A stretch of 6,260 bases of DNA, taken from NCBI GenBank assembly GCA_017382915.1, contig JAFNZJ010000001.1, forward strand, positions 1 to 6,260, read 5' to 3'. Positions 1 through 6,079 of the stretch are shown piece after piece. How positions within the stretch are numbered: the first letter of the stretch is position 1; every line of letters begins with the position of its first letter. This DNA is from Clostridia bacterium (GTDB taxonomy: Bacteria > Bacillota > Clostridia > Oscillospirales > Acutalibacteraceae). A model generated the notes under the pieces. It did no database searches. It was not told where the DNA came from and saw only the letters and a program-made list of their open reading frames with translations. Made by a program: the position numbers and the translations under genes.

Positions 1-1623
1 GATAAGGGCATAGTTCACCGCGATGTTAAGCCCCAAAATATTATGGTTTTAGGGGACAGAACCATTAAGGTTACCGATTTTGGAATTGCCCGTTTTGCCC
101 GCAAAGAATCTCAAACCATTACCGACAAGGCTATTGGTTCGGTGCATTATATCAGTCCCGAACAGGCTAAGGGTGAGCTTACCGATGAAAAGGCAGACAT
201 TTATTCCCTTGGCGTTATAATGTATGAAATGCTAACAGGTGTATTACCTTTTGAGGCTGAAAGCGCCGTTTCGGTTGCTATTATGCAGCTTCAAACCGAA
301 CCTAAGCTGCCTTCACATATAAATCCGCTTATTCCCCTTGGTTTAGAGCAAATTACTATGAAGGCAATGCAAAAGGACACCCGCAACCGTTATAAATCTG
401 CGGCAGAAATGTTGCGTGATTTAGAACTGTTTAAGCGTGACCCTTCAACCGTTTTTCACACCACCTATTTTGTGGATAATTCACCTACCAAGCCGGTTGA
501 TGATTTTTATTACGATAATGACATTAAATCTGCCGACGAAAAAAGTGAAGAGGCTACAAAGGTGCCTGTTGTACCAATTTTAACAGGCGTTGCAGTGGCA
601 CTTGTTACCGCTATAATTATTTTGGCAATCATATTTGTGCCCAAACTGTTTGGCTCTTCGGGTGAAACCTTTGAATGTCCCGACTTTTTAGGTATGACCA
701 AGGCAGAGCTTGCCGCTTATGAAGAAGAATATGGCTTTACATTTGAATATATATATGGCACACCTGACGCAGAATTGCTTTCGGAAATTGAAATTGACCA
801 GGTGTATAGACAAAAGCCTGAAGCAAAGCAAAATGTTAAAAATGGCGCCATTATTACCGTTTATTTAAACAACGGCAGCTTTGAAGCCGTTAGGGTGCCC
901 AATGTTGTAGGTCTTGAAGTGACCAGGGCACAGGCTGTTTTGGCTAACGAAGGCTTTAAGGTGCTACGCGTTGATGAAAACAGTGAAGAGTTTGCAGAAG
1001 GTCAGGTTATCCGTACCGACCCTGCCTATGATTCAAACCTGCCAAAGGGCAGTGAAATAAAAATGTTTGTAAGCATTGGTGTGCCAACCGAGTATGCTGA
1101 AATACCCGATGTTACCAAACATTCTTTAGAGGATGCTAAAATCCTTATTGAGCGTGCAGGCTTTACTGTAGGTAATATTACAGAGGTTAACAGCTCTGCC
1201 CAGCTTAAGGGTTATGTTGTAAATCAAACACCTGCAGGCAGTGATGGTCAAAAAGCAGGTAAGGGCACCGCAATCAATCTTGAGGTGGGTAACGGCATTA
1301 CCGTTTATAGGTTTAAGCTTTCGGTTTACCTGCCCGATAACTATGTATCACAGTACGGTTATGTTTCTGCTTGGATAGATAATAAGCAGGTTGGCTCTGA
1401 ATCGGTTAAAATGGATATTTTAAATTCAGAAAGCACCAATTTTGATATTACTACCCAAAAAACCACTGTAGATGTTACAATTAAGCTTTCACCCGATAAA
1501 TCAACCTATCATAATTATATAACCTATAAGGTTGATGCCACAACAGGTGCTGTAATTAGTGAAAACTCTCACGATTATCCGGTAGCACCCGAAAGCAGTG
1601 ACAATAGTTCTACAAATGGATAG
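1..1623 (+). CDS. prkC: PASTA-domain serine/threonine protein kinase, 5'-truncated by window edge
   Basis: Membrane Ser/Thr kinase that senses cell-wall muropeptides or lipid II through external PASTA repeats and phosphorylates cytosolic targets. The frame is open from base 1, so the apparent ATG at 43 is internal. Numbering residues from base 1, the catalytic loop HRDVKPQN is at 6-13, DFG at 26-28, and the activation segment ends in HYISPEQA (49-56), typical of PrkC/StkP kinases. A hydrophobic transmembrane segment spans about 189-215. Three PASTA-like repeats follow (about 222-292, 295-361, 364-431); the first is the most divergent. A further beta-rich external domain (about 434-540) ends in a Ser/Asn-rich tail. 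Roughly 130 N-terminal residues (glycine-rich loop, lysine, C-helix) lie outside the window, so the whole protein would be near 670 aa, usual for the family. The partner phosphatase gene (prpC/stp) is expected just upstream. In B. subtilis PrkC phosphorylates CpgA/RsgA, the product of the next gene here. Family assignment is secure; the symbol follows the Bacillus name. Confidence 0.96.
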   Translation, partial: DKGIVHRDVKPQNIMVLGDRTIKVTDFGIARFARKESQTITDKAIGSVHYISPEQAKGELTDEKADIYSLGVIMYEMLTGVLPFEAESAVSVAIMQLQTEPKLPSHINPLIPLGLEQITMKAMQKDTRNRYKSAAEMLRDLELFKRDPSTVFHTTYFVDNSPTKPVDDFYYDNDIKSADEKSEEATKVPVVPILTGVAVALVTAIIILAIIFVPKLFGSSGETFECPDFLGMTKAELAAYEEEYGFTFEYIYGTPDAELLSEIEIDQVYRQKPEAKQNVKNGAIITVYLNNGSFEAVRVPNVVGLEVTRAQAVLANEGFKVLRVDENSEEFAEGQVIRTDPAYDSNLPKGSEIKMFVSIGVPTEYAEIPDVTKHSLEDAKILIERAGFTVGNITEVNSSAQLKGYVVNQTPAGSDGQKAGKGTAINLEVGNGITVYRFKLSVYLPDNYVSQYGYVSAWIDNKQVGSESVKMDILNSESTNFDITTQKTTVDVTIKLSPDKSTYHNYITYKVDATTGAVISENSHDYPVAPESSDNSSTNG

Positions 1624-1627
1624 TTAT

Positions 1628-2503
1628 ATGAACGGAATACTTTTAAAAGCAATAGCCGGCTTCTATTATATAGAGGCCGGCGGCCGCGTATATGAGTGCA
1701 AGGCTAGGGGAGTTTTTCGCAAAAATCACGAGACACCCACCGTTGGCGATTTTGTTGAATTTGAAGATATTGGTGAAAATAAGGGTGTTGTTACTAAAAT
1801 TTTACCGCGCAAAAACCTTTTGGTAAGACCGCCTGTTGCCAATGTGGATAGGCTTTTTATAGTGTCTTCACACAATACACCCGCACCTAATGCACTTATG
1901 ATTGACCGCTTAACCGCAATCGCGCTTAATAATGATATTGAACCAATCATTGTTTTTAATAAGGCTGATTTAGGCAGTATGGAAAAGTGGTTTAATATTT
2001 ATACCAATGCAGGGTTTAAATGTATAGTTGCATCTGTCCTTACGGGTGAGGGATGCGACAAAATTTTAAGTCTGCTTTCGGGCGGTATTTCAGCCTTTAC
2101 AGGCAATTCCGGCGTTGGTAAGTCAAGCCTTTTAAACAAAATGTTCCCTGACCTTGCACTTCAAACGGGTGAGGTTAGTGATAAGCTTGGCCGTGGTCGA
2201 CATACCACTCGCCATGTGGAATTGTTTAAGGTAAATAATGGCTATGTTGCCGATACACCGGGCTTTTCTTCGCTTGATATTGAACGCACTATGCCGCTTA
2301 CTAAAGAGCAGTTGCCGTTTGTTTTTCCTGAATTTGAAAAATATTTTGGCCTTTGTAAATTTACATCCTGCACACATACCGTTGAAAAGGGCTGTGCGGT
2401 GTTAGATGCGGTGGAGTGTGGCAATATTGAAAAAACCAGGCACGAAAGCTACCGTTACATTTTTAATGAAGTAAAGGATATTAAAGAATGGGAAAAGCGT
2501 TAG
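1628..2503 (+). CDS. rsgA: Ribosome small-subunit-dependent GTPase A
   Basis: Circularly permuted GTPase that acts in late 30S subunit maturation. With the ATG at 1628 the product is 291 aa. It has an N-terminal OB-fold (about 1-65), then GTPase motifs in permuted order: NKAD (G4, 111-114), GNSGVGKSS (G1, 159-167), GRHTT (G2, 190-194) and DTPG (G3, 209-212). A C-terminal zinc motif follows, C243-x4-C248-x-H250-x5-C256. All key residues are present. I chose 1628 because its N-terminus (MNGILLKAIAGFYY) lines up with the start of B. subtilis CpgA as I recall it, and a weak GGA lies 7 bases upstream. An in-frame ATG at 1616 would overlap the prkC stop, and a GTG at 1598 would add 10 residues with no family match. 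Translation is probably coupled to prkC. The 3' end overlaps thiN by 16 bases. A strong hairpin lies in its early codons (separate entry). Confidence 0.95.
   Translation: MNGILLKAIAGFYYIEAGGRVYECKARGVFRKNHETPTVGDFVEFEDIGENKGVVTKILPRKNLLVRPPVANVDRLFIVSSHNTPAPNALMIDRLTAIALNNDIEPIIVFNKADLGSMEKWFNIYTNAGFKCIVASVLTGEGCDKILSLLSGGISAFTGNSGVGKSSLLNKMFPDLALQTGEVSDKLGRGRHTTRHVELFKVNNGYVADTPGFSSLDIERTMPLTKEQLPFVFPEFEKYFGLCKFTSCTHTVEKGCAVLDAVECGNIEKTRHESYRYIFNEVKDIKEWEKR
1655..1681 (+). other. Strong 12-bp hairpin in the 5' coding region of rsgA
   Basis: Bases 1655-1666 (GCCGGCTTCTAT) pair with 1670-1681 (ATAGAGGCCGGC) around a three-base TAT loop, giving 12 continuous pairs with a single G-U. The hairpin starts about 25 bases after the rsgA ATG and is markedly more GC-rich than its surroundings. 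It encodes the conserved AGFYYIEAGG stretch, so part of the pairing could be a by-product of codon choice. No T-run follows, so it is not an intrinsic terminator. A role in tuning translation or in transcript processing is speculation. Confidence 0.45.
2473..2478 (+). promoter_or_regulatory. Ribosome-binding site of thiN, inside rsgA
   Basis: AAAGGA lies 9 bases before the ATG at 2488, within the last codons of rsgA. It supports 2488 as the thiN start and implies that rsgA and thiN are translated from one message. Confidence 0.65.
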
Positions 2504-3132
2504 CATATGAGCGCGTAATAATCTTTGGCGGTCAAATTAGTGAAATCAGCACCGAAGTTTTGAACATTATTACAAAAAATGATTTTATAATTTGCGCCGA
2601 TAAGGGTTATGAATTTGCTTTAAAAAATAAAATAACCCCAAACATAATTGTTGGGGATTTTGATTCGGCACCGTACCCTGATAATGTTAACTGCGAAATC
2701 GTTAAACTGCCAACCGTTAAGGATGACACCGACCTGAATTATGCTGTAAAATTAGCAAAAGATAAAGGCTTTAAAAGCTTTATTTTGACAGGTGTTACGG
2801 GCGGCAGATTAGACCAAACATACGCCACAATTTTTACAATGAATTTTATTTTAAAAAGTGGCGCACAGGTAACGGTAATTGATAATAATGTTAAGCTATA
2901 TATCACTAATGATAATTTAACTATACCAATGCCTAGGTATGACTGTCATTTATCGGTTTTTCCAATTGGTGAAATGGCAGAAGGCGTTGATATTAGTGGA
3001 GCAAAGTATACGCTAAATAACGCAACACTTACAAATGACTTTCCGCTTGGGGTAAGCAATGAGTTTAGTGATAATGCGGTAACTGTTAATGTAAAAAGCG
3101 GTACGCTTTTAATTATGGTAGTTAAAAAATAA
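2488..3132 (+). CDS. thiN: Thiamine pyrophosphokinase (thiamine diphosphokinase)
   Basis: Cytosolic enzyme that transfers pyrophosphate from ATP to thiamine, forming thiamine diphosphate, the last step of salvage. The 214-aa length is normal for the bacterial family. Visible motifs are ADKG (37-40) with the following helix, VGDFDS (55-60, metal and phosphate binding), KDDTDLNYA (78-86), and TGVTGGRLDQ (101-110), a version of the family GGRxDH/Q motif. The C-terminal thiamine-binding domain contains GVSNEF (188-193) and a final beta-strand near residues 205-212. The start overlaps the rsgA end by 16 bases and has its own AAAGGA site. No TPP riboswitch precedes it; it appears to ride on the prkC-rsgA message. 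In B. subtilis rpe sits between rsgA and thiN; here it is absent. A strong terminator begins immediately after the stop codon. Confidence 0.94.
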   Translation: MGKALAYERVIIFGGQISEISTEVLNIITKNDFIICADKGYEFALKNKITPNIIVGDFDSAPYPDNVNCEIVKLPTVKDDTDLNYAVKLAKDKGFKSFILTGVTGGRLDQTYATIFTMNFILKSGAQVTVIDNNVKLYITNDNLTIPMPRYDCHLSVFPIGEMAEGVDISGAKYTLNNATLTNDFPLGVSNEFSDNAVTVNVKSGTLLIMVVKK

Positions 3133-3134
3133 AA

Positions 3135-3163
3135 AAGGATTACAGCAAAAAGCTGTAATCCTT
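3135..3163. terminator. Bidirectional intrinsic terminator between thiN and rpmB
   Basis: Bases 3135-3146 (AAGGATTACAGC) pair perfectly with 3152-3163 around an AAAAA loop, a 12-bp stem. On the + strand it is followed by AATTTTTTATTT, ending the prkC-rsgA-thiN message. On the - strand the A-run at 3125-3136 becomes a T-run, so the same hairpin ends rpmB. It fills most of the 52 bases between the two convergent stop codons. Confidence 0.92.
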
Positions 3164-3184
3164 AATTTTTTATTTAGCAAAGAC

Positions 3185-3373
3185 TTAGATAGCGCGAGTA
3201 ACCTTACCCGAACGAAGGCATCTGGTGCATACATTGATTCTACGGGGAGTGCCGTTAACAATAGCCTTTACGCGCTTAACGTTGGGTTTCCAAGTTCTGT
3301 TAGAACGTCTGTGAGAGTGGGATACTTTAATACCGAAAGCGATTTCTTTGCTGCAGATTTCACATTTAGCCAT
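3185..3373 (-). CDS. rpmB: 50S ribosomal protein L28
   Basis: Small basic protein of the large ribosomal subunit, 62 aa, the usual length for Firmicutes L28. It begins MAKCEICSKE and carries two CxxC pairs (C4/C7 and C49/C52), which marks the zinc-binding form of L28. The central SHSHRRSNRTWKPN block (18-31) is the typical rRNA-binding part. The start is fixed by AAAGGAGG seven bases upstream. It is transcribed alone from its own promoter and converges on thiN with a shared terminator. The same convergent placement next to the prkC-rsgA-thiN cluster is known in B. subtilis. Confidence 0.97.
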   Translation of the reverse strand: MAKCEICSKEIAFGIKVSHSHRRSNRTWKPNVKRVKAIVNGTPRRINVCTRCLRSGKVTRAI

Positions 3374-3380
3374 ATCTGCA

Positions 3381-3388
3381 CCTCCTTT
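3381..3388 (-). promoter_or_regulatory. Ribosome-binding site of rpmB
   Basis: Read on the - strand this is AAAGGAGG, a full-strength Shine-Dalgarno sequence, seven bases before the ATG at 3373. This strength suits a ribosomal protein gene. Confidence 0.9.
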
Positions 3389-3410
3389 TATTTGTTACAT
3401 AACAGATATT

Positions 3411-3439
3411 ATATTATCACAAATGGTAAAGATTTGCAA
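3411..3439 (-). promoter_or_regulatory. SigA-type promoter of rpmB
   Basis: On the - strand TTGCAA (3434-3439) is followed after exactly 17 bases by TAATAT (3411-3416), preceded by TGA, which makes an extended -10. Transcription would start near 3404 and give a leader of about 30 bases before the rpmB ATG. The DNA upstream of the -35 is rich in A and T runs, as in UP elements of ribosomal promoters. Prediction from sequence only. Confidence 0.72.
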
Positions 3440-3484
3440 GTATTTTTTTAATTAAAAATAAACTTTTTTAATTATTGTTAGTCT

Positions 3485-3514
3485 TTGCACAATAAAAAGG
3501 CCGTATATTATAAA
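3485..3514 (+). promoter_or_regulatory. Possible second upstream promoter for the gph block
   Basis: TTGCAC (3485-3490) and TATAAA (3509-3514) are 18 bases apart on the + strand. The match is weaker than that of the promoter at 3552-3580, and in such AT-rich DNA it may be chance. Confidence 0.3.
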
Positions 3515-3551
3515 AAATATGTTCTAAAATGCCTAGTTTTATTAAAAAGTG

Positions 3552-3580
3552 TTGAAAAAGTGTGATAATTCGCTTATAAT
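3552..3580 (+). promoter_or_regulatory. SigA-type promoter of the gph-MFS-dCMP deaminase unit
   Basis: TTGAAA (3552-3557), a 17-base spacer and a perfect TATAAT (3575-3580) make a near-consensus promoter. The start would be near 3587, leaving a leader of about 30 bases before the ATG at 3619. It diverges from the rpmB promoter about 110 bases away. No operator palindrome is evident. Confidence 0.8.
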
Positions 3581-3618
3581 AAATAAAGCATATTTTTAAT
3601 TCTTTTAGGTGATTTTTT

Positions 3619-4275
3619 ATGTTTAAGGCAGCTTTTTTTGATTTAGATGGCACACTTGTCAATTCGCTTTATGATTTGGCAGCATCAACAAATCATGTAA
3701 TAGCCAAATACGGCTTTAATAAGCGTGAGGTTGATGAGTTTAAATATTTTGTTGGTGATGGCATTCCTAAAATGCTTCAGCGTGCTATTGGTAAGGAAAT
3801 TGAGACAGAAACCTTTGAAAAAATCAAAAATGAGTTTTTACAGTATTATGCTGAGCATTGCGCCGATGAAACCTGCGCTTATGAGGGTATAGTTGGTCTG
3901 TTAATGTTTTTAAAATCAAAGGGCGTTAAGCTTGCCGTTGTAACAAATAAGGCTCAAGAAATGGCCGAAAAGGTTGTTGATGAGGTTTTTGGCTTTGTGC
4001 TTAAATTTGATTATATTTTAGGTATGCAGCCGGGTATCCCTGCCAAACCCGACCCGACGGGCGTGCTTATGGCTATGGATAAATTGGGTGTAAAGCCCAA
4101 CGAATGCGTTTTTGTAGGCGATACAGGTATGGATGTTGCAGCAGGCGTTAACGCAGGCGCCTATGCAGTTGGCGTTCTTTGGGGTTATAGAGAAAAGGAT
4201 GAGCTTGAAAAAAGCGGTGCAGTTGCCTTTGCTAAAGAACCAAAAGAAATTGCTAACATTGTAATGGGTGAGTAA
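3619..4275 (+). CDS. gph: HAD-family phosphatase, phosphoglycolate phosphatase-like
   Basis: Soluble Mg-dependent phosphatase of the haloacid dehalogenase superfamily, 218 aa, typical of the Gph/PGP group. All four motifs are present: FDLDGT (7-12, with nucleophile D8 and acid/base D10), TNK (109-111), K143 in AKPDP, and GDTGMD (167-172). The helical insert between motifs I and II (about 15-85) is a C1-type cap, which sets substrate choice. The start has AGGTGA six bases upstream and a near-consensus promoter. It is the first gene of a three-gene unit and its stop overlaps or touches the start of the MFS gene. The phosphoglycolate assignment is by resemblance; C1-capped relatives also act on pyrophosphate, nucleotides or sugar phosphates, so the true substrate is open. 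The enzyme class is certain and the symbol provisional. Confidence 0.87.
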   Translation: MFKAAFFDLDGTLVNSLYDLAASTNHVIAKYGFNKREVDEFKYFVGDGIPKMLQRAIGKEIETETFEKIKNEFLQYYAEHCADETCAYEGIVGLLMFLKSKGVKLAVVTNKAQEMAEKVVDEVFGFVLKFDYILGMQPGIPAKPDPTGVLMAMDKLGVKPNECVFVGDTGMDVAAGVNAGAYAVGVLWGYREKDELEKSGAVAFAKEPKEIANIVMGE

Positions 4276-4276
4276 A

Positions 4277-5530
4277 GTGGCAAACAAAAACTTTTCTTTA
4301 ACAAGAAGGGCCTGTTATTTAGCTGGTATTATTCAGGCTGTTGTTAATAATCTTACATCATTATTGTTTGTTATTTTTAACGCAAGGCCGTATGATATTT
4401 CTCTTGAAAAATTAGGCAGACTTATTTTTATAAATTTTTTCGCACAGCTTGTCATTGATTTTCTTTCAATATATATCGTTCCAAAATTTGGCTACCGCAA
4501 ATGTGTCGTGTGTGCGCAGTTTTGTTCGGCGGTAGGTCTTGCAATGCTTGGAATTTTGCCAAATATTTTACCACCATACATAGGTTTAGTTATTTCAATA
4601 CTTCTTATTGCGGTCGGTAGCGGACTTATTGAGGTGCTTACCAGCCCAATTATTGAAGCCCTGCCCAGTGATGATAAAACAGGTAATATGAGCTTTTTGC
4701 ATTCATTTTACTGCTGGGGTCAGGCTTTAACCGTTATTGTTACAACTATATTATTGCATTTTATAGGCAGACAAAATTGGCAGTGGTTACCAATTTTTTG
4801 GGCTGTTTTTCCTGCCGTTAATACATATTTATTTTATAAAGCACCGATTTTAGAGCTTGAGGGGGATAAGTCTCACTCATTTAAGCTTTCCAGCGTATTT
4901 AAAAATAAAGCTATATTTTTATTTTTGTTTTTAATGTTTGCATCAGGCGCGGCAGAAATTTCAATGGTGCAGTGGTCATCATTTTTTGTTGAGGTTGGCT
5001 TTGGCACCCCAAAATGGTTAGGTGATTTACTGGGTCCTTGCCTTTTTGCAATATTTATGGGTTGCGGTCGTGTTTTTTATTCTTTGGTTGGCGGTAAGTT
5101 AAATTCAAAGTTGTTTTTAATGTATTTGGCGCTTTTGTGCGTTGCTTGCTATGTTGTTGTTGGTGTTTCAGATAATGCTATTTTAAGCGTAATTACCTGT
5201 GCCGTTTGCGGTATTGGCGTCAGTGCAATGTGGCCGGGTGTAATTAGCCTTGCGGCCGAGCGCTTTAAGGGTAGCGGTATGTCACTTTTTAGCATTCTTG
5301 CAATATTTGGTGACCTTGGTTGTGCGGTTGGACCTTGGGTTTTGTCAATCGTTTCAGAACTTTCAAACCAAAACGGACTTTCATTAGCTTATGCTGACGC
5401 ATTAAATCTTTCGGGTAATGAGCCCGGCATACAATTAGGCTTTTTAGTAACGGCGTTAATACCGTTTGGTATGTTTATAATCTTGCTTTTAAGCTTTTTA
5501 AAATCAAAGGTTTCGCCACGGAGGCGTTAA
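4277..5530 (+). CDS. Major facilitator superfamily transporter, 12 predicted TM segments
   Basis: Inner-membrane secondary transporter of 417 aa. Hydrophobic segments fall in two sets of six, about residues 13-34, 47-69, 75-95, 100-122, 144-162, 169-187 and then 210-229, 250-271, 278-296, 300-322, 335-357, 384-408, with a charged central loop at 188-209, the standard MFS plan. The HSFYCWGQ stretch before TM5 resembles the HSF-aromatic-G motif of sugar-type (FucP-like) MFS proteins, but I cannot name a substrate. I prefer the GTG at 4277 because GGTGA (4267-4271) sits 5 bases upstream. A GTG at 4268 would add three residues and overlap the gph stop by 8 bases. Either way translation is probably coupled to gph. 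The tail ends in a basic RRR. A dCMP deaminase gene follows after 23 bases. Family is secure; function is unknown. Confidence 0.88.
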   Translation: MANKNFSLTRRACYLAGIIQAVVNNLTSLLFVIFNARPYDISLEKLGRLIFINFFAQLVIDFLSIYIVPKFGYRKCVVCAQFCSAVGLAMLGILPNILPPYIGLVISILLIAVGSGLIEVLTSPIIEALPSDDKTGNMSFLHSFYCWGQALTVIVTTILLHFIGRQNWQWLPIFWAVFPAVNTYLFYKAPILELEGDKSHSFKLSSVFKNKAIFLFLFLMFASGAAEISMVQWSSFFVEVGFGTPKWLGDLLGPCLFAIFMGCGRVFYSLVGGKLNSKLFLMYLALLCVACYVVVGVSDNAILSVITCAVCGIGVSAMWPGVISLAAERFKGSGMSLFSILAIFGDLGCAVGPWVLSIVSELSNQNGLSLAYADALNLSGNEPGIQLGFLVTALIPFGMFIILLLSFLKSKVSPRRR

Positions 5531-5540
5531 AATAATTTTT

Positions 5541-5545
5541 AGGAG
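5541..5545 (+). promoter_or_regulatory. Ribosome-binding site of the dCMP deaminase gene
   Basis: AGGAG lies 8 bases before the ATG at 5554, in the short gap after the MFS gene. It fixes the start. No promoter is evident in this gap, so the gene is probably expressed from the gph promoter. Confidence 0.8.
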
Positions 5546-5553
5546 TTGTTTTT

Positions 5554-6033
5554 ATGAAACGCGAAGGTTATCTTGCATGGGATGAATACTTTATGGGGGT
5601 TGCCATGCTTTCAGCAGGTCGTAGTAAGGACCCCGGCACACAGGTTGGTGCCTGTATTGTTAATGATGAAAATAGAATTATGTCTGTAGGATATAACGGT
5701 ATGCCCTGTGGCTGTTCTGATGATGTTTTCCCTTGGGACAGAAGCGGTGATAATTTAAACACAAAGTATCCTTATGTATGTCATGCTGAGCTTAATGCAA
5801 TTTTAAACTTTAGGGGAGGCACCTTAAGGGGTTGCCGTTGCTACTGCACACTTTTCCCCTGTAATGAATGTGCAAAGGCCATTATTCAAACCGGTATTAA
5901 AGAGGTTATTTATTTAGAGGATAAATACGCAACTACCGATAGTGTAATAGCATCTAAAAAGATGTTTGATGCGGCAGGCGTTAAGTATACCAAATATAAC
6001 CCCGCAGGCCATCAGGTTAGGTTTGAACTGTAA
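5554..6033 (+). CDS. Deoxycytidylate (dCMP) deaminase
   Basis: Zinc hydrolase that deaminates dCMP to dUMP, feeding thymidylate synthase. It is 159 aa, close to the usual 150-180. The cytidine-deaminase fold shows zinc ligand H77 and catalytic E79 in CHAELNAI (76-83), with C103 and C106 in PCNEC (102-106). SKDPGTQVGA (24-33) and GYNGMP (46-51), followed by GCSDDVFPW (53-61), are dCMP-deaminase hallmarks, as is KYPYV (71-75) before the HAE motif. These segments look closer to the vertebrate DCTD type than to B. subtilis ComEB, which has an extra cysteine/histidine-rich zinc site near here that I do not see. The gene closes a unit with gph and an MFS transporter and is followed by a clear terminator. 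Homologous clostridial enzymes carry various symbols (comEB, dctD, dcd), so none is given. Confidence 0.93.
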   Translation: MKREGYLAWDEYFMGVAMLSAGRSKDPGTQVGACIVNDENRIMSVGYNGMPCGCSDDVFPWDRSGDNLNTKYPYVCHAELNAILNFRGGTLRGCRCYCTLFPCNECAKAIIQTGIKEVIYLEDKYATTDSVIASKKMFDAAGVKYTKYNPAGHQVRFEL

Positions 6034-6048
6034 TACAGCAATAAATAT

Positions 6049-6072
6049 CCACCCGCATAGCGGGTGGTTTTT
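6049..6072 (+). terminator. Intrinsic terminator after the dCMP deaminase gene
   Basis: CCACCCGC (6049-6056) pairs perfectly with GCGGGTGG (6060-6067) around an ATA loop, followed at once by TTTTT (6068-6072). This begins 15 bases after the stop codon and ends the three-gene unit. Confidence 0.92.
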
Positions 6073-6079
6073 CATTTTC

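Noticed and set aside
43..45. ATG at 43 as a true start of the kinase gene.
   Set aside because: The same frame is open back to base 1 and encodes the HRDVKPQN catalytic loop upstream of this ATG, so the gene begins outside the window.
1598..1627. Upstream GTG (1598) or ATG (1616) as the start of rsgA.
   Set aside because: The extra residues do not match the family N-terminus and neither has a good Shine-Dalgarno sequence; the ATG at 1628 fits the family best, although 1616 cannot be excluded.
2132..2424. Two open frames on the - strand inside rsgA, and similar ones inside prkC, gph and the dCMP deaminase gene.
   Set aside because: They are antisense to genes with complete catalytic motifs, have no ribosome-binding sites and no recognisable domains.
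3133..3184. A possible spoVM gene between thiN and rpmB, as in Bacillus.
   Set aside because: The 52-base gap is too short for a 26-codon gene and is occupied by the terminator hairpin.
3468..3662. A 64-codon - strand frame across the gph start and intergenic region.
   Set aside because: Low-complexity, Lys/Ile/Phe-rich translation of AT-rich promoter DNA, overlapping the N-terminal coding part of gph.
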